A stretch of DNA of 64,000 bases from Combretum micranthum (taxonomy: Eukaryota > Streptophyta > Magnoliopsida > Myrtales > Combretaceae), in NCBI GenBank assembly GCA_024138025.1, contig JAMXBD010001213.1, forward strand, positions 186,001-250,000, written 5' to 3'. Each line of letters begins with the position of its first letter. The stretch's first letter is position 1. The notes below the pieces were generated by a model. It made no database searches and had not been told where the DNA came from. It saw nothing but the letters and a program-made list of their open reading frames with translations. Positions 47,853 through 58,183 of the stretch are shown piece after piece. The position numbers and the translations under genes are program-made.

Positions 47853-48805
47853 TACCAGAACTCGTAGTGTCCATAACGAGTACGAAAAGCCGTCTTTGGT
47901 ACATCCTCAGGCTTAATCCTCAACTGATGATATCCCGAACGCAAATCAATGCGTGAAAACACACAAGCCCCTTGCAGTTGATCAAACAAATCATCAATTC
48001 TTGGCAAGGGATACCGATTCTTGACAGTCACTTTATTCAACTCACGATAGTCGATACACAATCTCATCGATCCATCTTTCTTCTTTACAAACAAAACGGG
48101 TGCGCCCCATGGCGATACACTTGGTCTTATAAATTTTTGATCCAAAAGTTCTTGCAACTGTGTCTTTAGCTCCTTCAACTCAGCCGGTGCCATCCGGTAT
48201 GGTGCTTTGGATATCGGTTCGGTGTTTGGAGCCAAAACAATCTCAAAATCAATTTCTCTCTTTGGTGGTAATCCCAAGATCTCTGGAAACACATCCAAAT
48301 ATTCATTTACCACCGGTATATCCCTTTCCTCACGGGTTTCCTCTTCATCCAAAACACCTTCAATCGGTATTATCTCTTCATCCTCCATCATCAACTCAAA
48401 CGAGTTTACACCAAACCTTCTCGGGACTAGGGTTTCTCCCACAAATTCTACTTTTTCTCCCATTTGATCATAGAAACTCACTGTTTTCTTTTGACAATCC
48501 ACTATTGCTTTTACCTTGCTTAGCCAACTCATTCCGAGGATAACTTCGTATTTATTCATTTCCAATATTATTAAATCGCTTTTGGAGCTGTGTCCATGAA
48601 CTTCCAACGGACAATCCTTTACAAATTCTCGGGTTGACACAACACTTCCTGTGGGGGTCTTAATCCTCAAACTAACCGTAGTTGTGGCTATAGGTAATCC
48701 CAGTTGGTTAGCCAAACTATTGGTGATGAATGAATGAGTCGCTCCCGTGTCAAATAAAACATAAGCCTCCACGCTATTCACCCGTATGTGTCCTGAGGTC
48801 AACAA
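47852..48805 (-). pseudogene. pol: Protease and N-terminal reverse transcriptase of Gyp-2
   Basis: 317-residue frame. Retropepsin motif [11 protein letters not shown] at residues about 17-27, second motif [18 protein letters not shown] at about 86-103. Reverse transcriptase follows from about residue 200 with [48 protein letters not shown] and [13 protein letters not shown]. It ends at GHYEF, where one base is missing from a CC doublet relative to the continuing frame. Confidence 0.92.
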
Positions 48806-49128
48806 ATATCCATCACATATGAACCCTACAACACTCTTAAGGCTATCTACATAGGGTTCCTACTTCCAGCTTTCCCATAACATATTCAATTTCATTCAGG
48901 CAACAATTCAAATTAATAACTTAAATTTTAGCTAAGGAGGGTTTCTGTTACTAACCTGTCACCAGGCCGCTATCAGCGCCTTCGCTTTGATCCAGAGCTG
49001 CCAATTCCACATCCTCCTCCTCATCTTCCTCTACCATCCACTGGCCTTCGAAGTTATATAACCTCATCCCATGCATTGCTGAAGCTGCTCGGCTCCCACT
49101 TTTGTTACCCGACCTCATGGGGTTGGTA

Positions 49129-50056
49129 TTACTTGAGTTCCAAAGGGTCGAGCGGCCACGCTTTTCCGCTGGGACATTCAGAGGCTAGGTGTCCCTTTTC
49201 CTTACAAACAAAGCAAGTCACGGCCAGCTTCTTCGGGCATGTATAAACCATGTGGCCAGCATCACCACAAAAGTAACATTTGTTCCTCAACAGCGGACAT
49301 TGCCTGGGAGCATGCGTCCCCTTACATTTCCAGCACGTGACATTGGTCTTAATCTGGGTCGGCTTACTACTAGACTCATCCTTAAACCCCTGGTACGGTC
49401 TGTACCTCTTTCCTTTGAATCCTGAACTCGAGGCGTCAAACGGCCTCTTTCCAAATACCCTCTTTTGGCTCCTGGTACTTCCTTTTTCTGGCCCCTTCAA
49501 TTACCCGGGCCTTCTCTACCATTTCAGGATATGTCCTAACTCCAAACTCTTCCAACTTGATCCGCAATTCCTCATCTAAGCCTCCCAGAAATACTTGCTT
49601 CTTCAATTCTTCACTATCCCTGAAAGACTCAGGTGCATACTGCAGCAAGTGAACGAACTCGGTTTCATACTGTTCTACTGTCCTCCCTTTTGCTTAACAT
49701 GGAGGAAATCAGCACTATATTTCACTCTCAAGCTGGAGGGAAAATAATTGTTCAGAAATTCCCGGCGAAAGGTTTCCCAAGTGACCGGGGAAGTCAAGTT
49801 CCTTCTCTTGGAGTCCCACCAACCCTCAGTTATACCTCAGCATATATGTTCCATATTCCAACTGCAGATAAGGTGGAATCTCATATGCAGCAAAAGAACG
49901 CTCAATTTGAGCTAACCAGTCCTCGGCTTCATCTGGTTTACCGAATGCTCCATCAAAATACCGGTTGCTCTTAATAAAGTCCGTAAGGAGCTTCGGTGGG
50001 GTCTCCTGTATGGCGGGGGTGGCAATGGCACATTATAGGAATGCTCCTCTTGTGGA
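49129..50056 (-). pseudogene. gag: gag core and zinc knuckles of Gyp-2
   Basis: Continues the gag interrupted by S8. Capsid-type sequence (DEAEDWLAQIERSFAAYEIP, VTWETFRREFLNNYFPSSL, TVEQYETEFVHLLQYAPESF) runs in two or three frames over 49436-50050. It ends with the nucleocapsid part (49129-49500) with three CCHC knuckles: CWKCKGTHAPRQC, CYFCGDAGHMVYTC and CFVCKEKGHLASEC. Stops and frameshifts are present, again mostly single-base. Confidence 0.9.
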
Positions 50057-53000
50057 GCCAGTGTAAGCCCCGTAAAATTTCAGTAAATAATTTCAAGATG
50101 AACTTCGAAAATAAACCCTAAAAATCACTCCAAATTAAAACCGAATTTCGATAAGTCCTAATTCACGAATGAATTCAGAAACTTCTTAATCTTGAGAAAA
50201 TGAAAATCTTTAAACAATAAGAACTCAGTGGTCTTCAAATTCAAAACCACGACGTACGAAAAATTTCATATTTAACTCCGACTTATAAAAACGGGTAATA
50301 TAAAGCTCAAAAACAGATTATCAAAAAGCAAATAACGATTGACTTTCGAAAAATATAACTCAATTCAAGAATTCCAAAAACATTAAGAGATATTAAATAC
50401 TTACAAAAATAAAATTTAAAATAAATTTCTCAAATTAAATATGTTGTATAAACATAAATATCAGTTTCCAAATTGGCAAAGGTCTAAATCGGAAAAATCA
50501 CCCGGAAACCCTAACCGGAATACAATAGTGTAAGTCCAACAATCTAGCGCCCCTAACCCTAGAGGTCGAGATGTATTCTAAATATGTAGAATAGCTCATA
50601 GTAATATGAGTTTGTTTAAAAATATCAGATTGGTAAATTTTTGACCTATTTCGAACCCGTTCGGATACAGACTTTGAAAAGCGTGTCCCTGGGCTCGAGA
50701 TATCAAAAATATACCAATAGTACCGTTAGACTCGTAATTTCATAAGATTTCTAAATATATCAGTTATATAATTTTCGGGTTATAAAAGTTATAGTTATAA
50801 CCTTTTTATCGTATTTCCATTATTATCAGTAATTGATTAGTCTTTTGCACTATTCATTTTTATTTTATTACAAAATTTTATTATTCTTATAAAGTCTTAT
50901 ATTTTTAGATAAATATTTTATATGTTATAGAAAATTTTGTTTTTCTAAAATTTAGTTCGTTTCGGGTCTTTACGGGATCAGATTCTGTTTAAGACCCGAT
51001 ACTAAACACAAAATAAAATAATTTAATAATTGAAAAATATTTTAAAAATATTTATATTTTCATAAAATAATTTTTTTAGAATTTTTCGGGTTATAAAAAT
51101 ATTCTTTATAGCCCATATTCGCTTATTTTGATCATACGGGTAACATATTTGTTAAATTACTAAAATAATTCAAATAATTATTTAATTTTAAATATGAAAA
51201 ATCTGCTACAAATACTTGGAATAAATTTTCTAATTTTATTTTATTTTAATTTATTTTATTAATAAAGTACTTTTACAACCCATACCTTTAAGTACACCTT
51301 ACACATATCAGTTCATTTTCACTTCAATCTTTCTACACACTATCCCACAATTGATGGCAGATTTTTCCCCTTCTTTAAGGCTGCCATTGTCCTTTATTTA
51401 CTTCATTTTGACCAATTTAATTATATTCTACTCCTTCTTAAGAAAGCTACATAATACATTTATTACACAAATCAATTTCAAGTCAAAATTCAAACAAAAC
51501 CCTCTCTCTCCTCTCTTTAGAATTCACGTGCATCATGGATCCTTGGCTGCCCTTGTTTTATTTTTTTTCCCTTTCATTTAATACAATTCTATCTCCATTT
51601 AATGCCTCTTTATTATTTCCTTTTGTTTCCTTTTTGAAACCCTCTCTCTTTTCCTCTCTTTTTCCTCTCTTTTCTTCTTCATTTTGTTCTTGTTTCTTAC
51701 CATAACCAAGCTGCCCCCATTCCATTCTTAAGCTTCCACACGTATTTCTTGAAGATTTTCAAGCAAATCTTCTTCTCAAAGCTTCCATAGGTGATATAGG
51801 TAAAGTGTAATGAAGGTTTCATGCATCAAATGACCTTCCATAAGCTTAAAAGCTTAGGATGATGATGCAAAAAATGAAACTCTCCTTTTCTCTACTTTTA
51901 TTATCTTGTATTTCAAGTATTTTCTTGTTTAAAGTTGATATATATTGTAGATCTAACTTTTTACAGCTTTGATTTTTGTTTATGCCATAGATCTTGTTAT
52001 TTAAGTTGTTATTTTTTTTTTATTTCTTATTATTTATGCATAGATCTAGCATCCACATGTCTATCTTAGTGATTCATGCATGTAAAACTAGTTTAGAAAA
52101 CTAGATCTAGAGTTTTGAGTTCATAAATGCATTAGATCTTTGTTTATGTTCATGAACAACTTGCTATAGCATGATGATGGTAGGGAAATTGTAGGAAACT
52201 CAAGATCTATTTTATTTTCAACAAAAACAACTTTTGAAAATTTGGATGAAAATGGAAATATTTAGAAAAGTGGTTTTTCAACTTCAAAATGTATATTTTT
52301 CATTTAAAATGAAGGGCTTAGGATATAGACAACATAAATGAATGATTTTGATAAGTAAAGTTTAGATCTATGTTCATATTATGTGTAGATATTAGATTTG
52401 AACTTGAACAAAAGTAGTGAAATTCATATTTTGGCAAGACTCATATTTAAAAACTACTTTTCAAGTGTCAAAATGTAATTTTTACTTAAGAAAATGAAGG
52501 CTTAATATATGTATATCATCAAGACTTCTTTTTACAAGAATCAAAAGTGATTTCCAAAAGTTATTTTCAAAATAAAAATTCTATTTTCGGATTTTGGCCA
52601 AGGCCTATTTTAAAAACATGTTTTCCAACTCAAAAATGAAGTTTTTATTTAAGAAATGAAAGGCTCTTAGGATAGGATATGTAAGGAATGGATTTTCATG
52701 AGCTTAGATAGATTTTATCAAAAGATATAACCAAAAATGAATTTTGTAAATTCGGATCCCAACTAAGACCAATTTTTAGAACCCATGTATCAACTCCAAA
52801 ACTCACGTTTTATGTGAAAAATGAAGTATATAGGTAATAGATATCATTAAGCAATGATTTTTACAAGTTAAAATGAGTTTAGGAATGAGTAAGGTGTTAA
52901 ACAAGTAATGGAATTAAAATGAAAAATTTTGAGTTAGTGATCAATTGTCAAATTCGTAATTTGAGATGATGATAAGTAATCACTTAGTATTGAGCTCAAA

Positions 53001-53615
53001 TTGCAAGTTTTATGTGTTAATGAAGTCTTTAGGTAATTGGTATAGTAAAGCCTTAAATTTTAATGTTTTAACAAGTTTTCCCAAATGAATCATTCAAAAA
53101 GTGGATTTTCTAAAATTCGGATTTTTGAGTAAATCTATTGGAAAACATATTTACAAAGTGTAAATGAAAATTTTTATGTTGAAATGAAGGTCATAAGTAA
53201 TAGATATAATGAAGACTCAATTTAACAAAAATAATTATATTTTCTTAAGTAATAAATCCAAAACAATGGAAATAATCAAAGTTAGGAAACTAGTATTCTT
53301 AAAAGTAGTTATCCTTGAAGTCTTGTAATATAAGGAGTTATGAATTTTCTCTTAGCAAGAATCATCAAGACCATGCATACATTAAGCTCATCTCATGTCA
53401 TTCATGTTAGGAAATCATTCATATTGCATGTATGGCCAATTTCTATAGTAGGAACATTACAAACTCTTACAAAACTATTTTTCGGAAATTGAAATTGATG
53501 CTGCCCTAATCTGATCTGACCTTTTCAAAGCTTCAGTGTTTTCAAAACTTAAATATAATATTAGAAATAGGTAGATCTTTCGAAGTAGATAGAAATCGAT
53601 ATATAATTTGCGAGA

Positions 53616-53656
53616 TTCGAGTTAAAATGACCAAGTTATGGCGTTTTAAGTTAGAA
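53616..53656 (+). other. Stem-loop B in S8
   Basis: 41-nt variant: TTCGAGTTAAAATGACC and GGCGTTTTAAGTTAGAA, with one base lost from each arm. Confidence 0.55.
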
Positions 53657-54339
53657 TTCCTGCTTAGGACGCGAATTACGAATTTGATAGTTCGTATGAA
53701 GTCGTTGGATTAGTTGAGTTGAAATACTTATTAGAGTATTTCTTCCTTTTTAGGTGATCCTGAATTCGACGATTCCCTACCACCGGGTTATTATTATTAC
53801 TAGAAGACGGTGATCCAATGGCCGAGTGAGTTTTCTCCTTGTTTTGTTACCTTGATTGTGCTTGTAGTTAGTTGCATTAGATTGTAGGAACAGAAAATCG
53901 AAACGAATGGGGATGGGATATATGATGAAGCTGTGATGAATGTATGCCAAAGAATACTAAAGCATATCGAAACCACGATTTGATTGGATAACCGCACTAT
54001 TCATATTATTTCTGTTATATGTATGATATTGGCTGGTCACTCTAAAGATTGTATAAGTATTTTGACCTAAGCAAAAAGTAAATTGATCATGCATCGCATC
54101 GGACATATTGCATTTGGTAGCGGTTACTCTATGCAGGTCGACCGGTATGGCCCAGGACTCGTTGGTAATGAGACCCGGATTAGAGCTCATTCATAAGGAA
54201 CTAAGGCGCTCGGGGATGCATTCCATGTGTGAGCCTAGCCGAGACGAGTGCTATGAGCTGAGGGCTTGGGGACTGGCAGCAATCATGTAGACTTCAATAC
54301 CATCCCTAACCCAAGATACGGAGGGCGTAAATCCATTCT

Positions 54340-54366
54340 GTGTGTGGGTTTCGGATACCCATATAT
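54340..54366 (+). other. Stem-loop A in S8
   Basis: GTGTGTGGGT pairs with ACCCATATAT (seven Watson-Crick and three G.U pairs) around TTCGGAT. Confidence 0.65.
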
Positions 54367-54872
54367 AATTGTTTGCTCATGTGTTTGTTCATGCATAGCA
54401 TATGGTTATTATAACTTGCTTGTATGGTACAGAATTAAGAGAATTCTCACTAAGCTAGTGTAGCTTATACCCCTATAGTTGTTTAAATGAACAGGTTATC
54501 TCAAGAATGCAAAGTGAGGACTGAATTGATTGGAGCCGGGAATGCCTCCGGGATTCTGGCAAAGAATGCGAATGTTGAAGTTATCAGCTAGTTTATGATT
54601 TGTCTTGTAATAGTTTATGTAGGGAAGTCTATGGATAAATGTAATCGAAGATGAATGATTTGTATCTGAAGTATAGTAAATTGTATTTCCTTTACATTGT
54701 TACTCAATTGTATCAACATAAAATGTATCATTCCGATGTGTCTCCTTTGTGTGTTAGACGCCTTGTACATAGTATGGAAGCCTTTGCGTGACCGAGGTGG
54801 TCATTCTTAGGCTTTAATATTGTGTACGGCGGACTGTCACGTTTAGGGTACCCTTCGGGGCGTGACAGCCGG

Positions 54873-55144
54873 TGCCTCTGCAGTCATTTCCCGATGATCT
54901 GCGGGTGGTGGATGTAGGGCCGAATCCCAGGCACTTTGCCCAGGGTGCGGGTTCTGAACCGGATTCTGATTTTGGATGAAGGTGTTCAGAAGATTGGCCA
55001 ATTGTCCAATCGCATTTAACACATCACCCTGTTGATTTTGAGGCGCAACTCCCTGAGGGTTAGGTGGAGGTGCAGCCGGTTGATTGGCTTCATTCGGAAG
55101 AGACTCCTGTTCCCGATTCCGAATCTGTCGGTTTCGTCTGTTTA
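54873..55144 (-). pseudogene. gag: N-terminus of gag of Gyp-2
   Basis: Minus-strand frame with RRNRQIRNREQ, a Pro/Gln-rich stretch and NAIGQLANLLNTFIQNQNP, the usual variable N-terminus of chromovirus Gag. It is cut by S8 at the GCCGG/GCCAG target and resumes at 50056. A clear ATG in this frame is not visible, so the true start may lie further upstream or be supplied by splicing. Confidence 0.75.
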
Positions 55145-55690
55145 TACATTGTTTAATGAATTTTTAGTATTCTTAGGAGGTTTTAGATTTCAAAAGGACT
55201 AGATTTGTTAACAAAGTTCAAAAATTGCGAAAATTTGGAAATCAAACTTAGAAAGAAATGGAATTTCATAAATTCATATAATCATAAGGAGAATAAAAGA
55301 ATTCACACATAGAGTAACAAGTTGAAATTTCATAACAATAATGTGAATGAATGAATGCTCATGCAATCTATATGCGGTTAATGTTCTTTATGCCTCATGT
55401 TTAGCATGCATGCTTTTCACAACTCCTTTCCTTTGAAAAAAACGATCTTTCATTACTTTAGCGAGCCATACAAATATTACATCAAGATTTTTGTCCCCAA
55501 AATTTGGCTAGCTATACACCAATTCCGATTCTAAACATTTTCCCTATTCCCGAAAACATGACAAAATACAGGGAAAAAGAAGCAATAAAATACTAACTAT
55601 CCTGAAATCCTAAGGCAAATTGGCATCCCGCATTGCCTACTACAAAATAAGAAAATCAGGACTCCCTTGGACTTCATGGGTTAGCTATCA
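55145..55690 (-). other. Non-coding spacer between the upstream frames and gag of Gyp-2
   Basis: AT-rich, full of stops in all frames. It could be an intron: on the minus strand it follows an acidic coding-like region and precedes gag. I see no clear-cut splice pair. Confidence 0.3.
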
Positions 55691-55699
55691 TCTCGGTCT

Positions 55700-55930
55700 C
55701 TACTCATCACTAGAGTCATCGGAGGTCGAGCTAGGAGGTCGTCTCCTGCTAGAAGAACCACCGTCGTCCCGTCGGATAAACAAACTAAGGTATTCCCTCG
55801 TAGTCATCCTCCGCTTCCTAGTAGGTCGGACTAAAGGTTCTTGGTCTTCACTTTCCTCCTCTTCCTCAGTACCTTGCCCTTCCCTCGGGCTCACTTCATT
55901 CTCCTCACCTCTAACTTCAGGCTCACTCAC
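55700..55930 (-). pseudogene. Upstream frame 3 of Gyp-2: acidic/serine-rich
   Basis: 76 residues, acidic first (EGQGTEEEEESEDQEPLV), then a basic RPTRKRRMTTREYLSLFIRR and a Ser-rich tail. Low complexity, unlike chromovirus Gag or Pol. It is probably a continuation of frame 2 (56019-56396) through a frameshift or intron. Function unknown. Confidence 0.4.
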
Positions 55931-56018
55931 TTGAGTCTACTACCTCATTCTCTCACGGCTCTCCACCCATGCCTTCTACCTCCATAGGCTCGGGGGCACA
56001 GGTTCAGCTACTACTATA

Positions 56019-56396
56019 TCAAGTACAGGGGGATTTTCTCCTTCCACATAAACATCTCTCCACATCGGGGTCAAACTCGGGTTCCACCCTACCACTATCC
56101 GGTATCTCCAGCTCCCGATTAAAATCCCATACAATTGGGTTGGGTTCCGGATTCACTTCAGCTTCCGGCTCGATAGGTGGGGTAGGGGTTCTAGGGACTA
56201 CATTTTCTTCCCAGTTAGGATCCTCCTCGGGGTCCTCTTCTTCTTCTTCTTCTTCCTCATCCTCTCCAATTACAGGCGCCCCATTCAATTGCATGCCTAT
56301 ATCATGGCTGGAGGTGGAGCTATCACTCGGGGTGGGAGAATATCTAAGTAAACCGCATGCCAAGTGATATGGTTCCATGCGTCTGCCATGTTCCAA
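56019..56396 (-). pseudogene. Upstream frame 2 of Gyp-2: Glu-rich acidic protein
   Basis: 125 residues with a run of acidic residues at about 44-58, a Pro/Glu-rich middle (RTPTPPIEPEAEV) and the non-repetitive NPIVWDFNRELEIP. Acidic regions of this kind occur in unknown proteins of several plant gypsy groups. I do not recognise a family. The opposite strand is open only because of the GAA/TTC repeats. Confidence 0.45.
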
Positions 56397-56440
56397 TCAT
56401 GGGTCATACAAGTTGTCATGGGCATACACATATAAAGGTC

Positions 56441-56806
56441 CTATAGGGATCCATACCTAAAATCTGGAGGGGTTCGGTTTCCCCCATTCTTCAAAATAAA
56501 TGTAGCCTCCCTAGTCATGGGCTCGCCATACTCAACCATGATTCTCTCCAAAGTATAAATCGTCTCCAATTTTGTCCAACTCCTCCTCCCCATGGGATCA
56601 TACCTCAATCGATCAACTACAGCAGCCCATCTTGTGTATCTCAATCCATCTTTCCACAGTTTGTACATTTCCCCTATAGTCCGGGGATGTCTGGCTAGGG
56701 CAAAGTCTTCGCACAATTCTCTTAACCTTAACCTATACTCCACCATCGTCTCATCATTCCTCTTGGTGAAGTTCCTGGCCCGTTCCCTGGTCTCACCCAA
56801 GGAGAC
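56441..56806 (-). pseudogene. Upstream frame 1 of Gyp-2: gag-like protein
   Basis: About 120 residues. There is no ATG at the start: an in-frame TAG is immediately followed by the frame, and TTGTTGTAG|GTCTCC (AG at 56808-56807) looks like a 3' splice site, so this may be a spliced second exon. The sequence (RNDETMVEYRLRLRELCEDF, MYKLWKDGLRYTRWAAVVDR, SWTKLETIYTLERI) has the spacing of a retrotransposon gag core, and can be lined up loosely with the true gag of the same element (TVEQYETEFVHLL, FLGGLDEELR, PEMVEKARVIEGA). It is therefore either an extra gag-related protein or a domain of a longer leader protein. Confidence 0.45.
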
Positions 56807-56925
56807 CTACAACAATAATACTCCTAATCAGACTTAGCAAGAAAACGTTTTTAACTCCATTTAACCTATTAGTTAGATTTCTAAGTGGTTTCTTTTAATT
56901 CTATTGTCTTGTTTTATAACCTAGG

Positions 56926-56937
56926 GCTCTGATACCA
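56926..56937 (-). other. Primer binding site of Gyp-2
   Basis: Minus strand TGGTATCAGAGC, complementary to initiator methionine tRNA, eight bases from the 5' LTR end. Confidence 0.95.
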
Positions 56938-57465
56938 ACTTAAACTGTCACGCCCCATAGGGTATCCTAAACGTAACAGCCCGCCACATACTAAATAAGA
57001 CTCTCGAATTCCCTATCCGAGCCCTTCGGGAGTCTTATATAGATGTAAAGCGTTCCTTTACGACAATAGAATACTCAACCAATGGAGTTAAATAGTTTAA
57101 TGTGGCATTCATTAGCCATAGATAATAAACCAAAACGCATAATTATACTTTACAAAATCTAAGGGGCATTCCCCCGCAAAATAATATCAAGTCCATTACA
57201 GTCATCCAGAGTCCTTTAGTTTCCAACGGAAGTCTATACAAAAAGAATGAAGTAAACTTCTATGGGAAACTCCTATCTCCGGTACCTGTGCTGTGGCTTG
57301 CCTCGGTCTAAGCCAGATAAACTCGTGCTGCAATAAGTAAAAACTATGGGGGCGTAAGCTAACTAGCTTAGTGAGTAAGAACTTCCATATCACAATTAAG
57401 TACAATTCATTCAAACAAGTGATTATTCAAGCAAGTGTATGCATCAAACAAATGAGTTCAGCAAA

Positions 57466-57490
57466 CATATGACCAACCGGAAATCATATG
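57466..57490 (-). other. Stem-loop A in the Gyp-2 5' LTR
   Basis: CATATGA / TCATATG, the loop being one base longer than in the 3' LTR. Confidence 0.7.
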
Positions 57491-57576
57491 TGGATGGACT
57501 TGCGCCCTCCATCCCGGGTTAGCAGATTAACGAATCCTGGTACGACGCCGTTTAAGCTCACGGTCAACTAAAAATA

Positions 57577-57665
57577 ATTCGTTTTATGGATCACGATTAA
57601 CCAACAATTTCGTTTTATGGATCACGATTAACCAACATTTCGTTTTATGGATCACGAAAAACCAA
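57577..57665 (-). repeat. Minisatellite in the Gyp-2 5' LTR
   Basis: Three units of TTCGTTTTATGGATCACGA type, as in the 3' LTR, with small indels. Confidence 0.7.
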
Positions 57666-58140
57666 CCAATGCAATGCTCCATCCCCATCGTGATATGAAT
57701 GAATCCAATTACAATTGAAGTCGAATATACATTAGTTCAATTCTTTTAGGTGACCAACAAGTATTCACAGACATTCAATATAAGATACTAGCTAATCAGT
57801 CAATAGCTTAACCCCGGTTTCGATATTTCTTAAGTTCCATTCCACACATCAACAGCAGACAAATATATAATTCCCATATACCCCATCATGCATATCATTT
57901 TTATCTTTGCCTACACCACTAGTGCCACTACATTACAATCACAATCATTAATTGAGAGTGGAAGTAAAACTCACTCGGCCATTGGACGCCGGTCTTTCTA
58001 GTAGTAATATCGGGGTAAGGTGTCGTCTTGCTCGGGATCACCTACCAAGTAAGAATAATCCTAATGAGATTCTCATCATGTAACTAATCCAACTATGCAT
58101 CTAGACTAGATGAATTCGGAATTCTCGCTATTTGCGGAAG

Positions 58141-58183
58141 CTCCGACTTAAAACGGCCATAACTTGGTCATTTTAACTCGGAA
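58141..58183 (-). other. Stem-loop B in the Gyp-2 5' LTR
   Basis: Identical to the 3' LTR copy, although the surrounding sequence has gained several indels. Confidence 0.65.

Larger units (their letters stand above)
50062..54867 (+). mobile_element. S8: complete solo LTR, 4806 bp, inside Gyp-2 gag
   Basis: TGTAAGCCCCGTAAAATTTC to CTTCGGGGCGTGACA. Flanks GCCAG (50057-50061) and GCCGG (54868-54872) are a target duplication with one mismatch. It lies opposite to Gyp-2, whose gag continues on both sides. Modules: CACGTG (about 51524), TGGCTGCCC box, CT-rich leader, donor ATAG|GTAAAG (GT at 51800), stem-loop B, stem-loop A, acceptor GAACAG (ends 54494). No internal coding domain. The start type TGTAAGCC matches S2 and S5. 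Confidence 0.94.
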
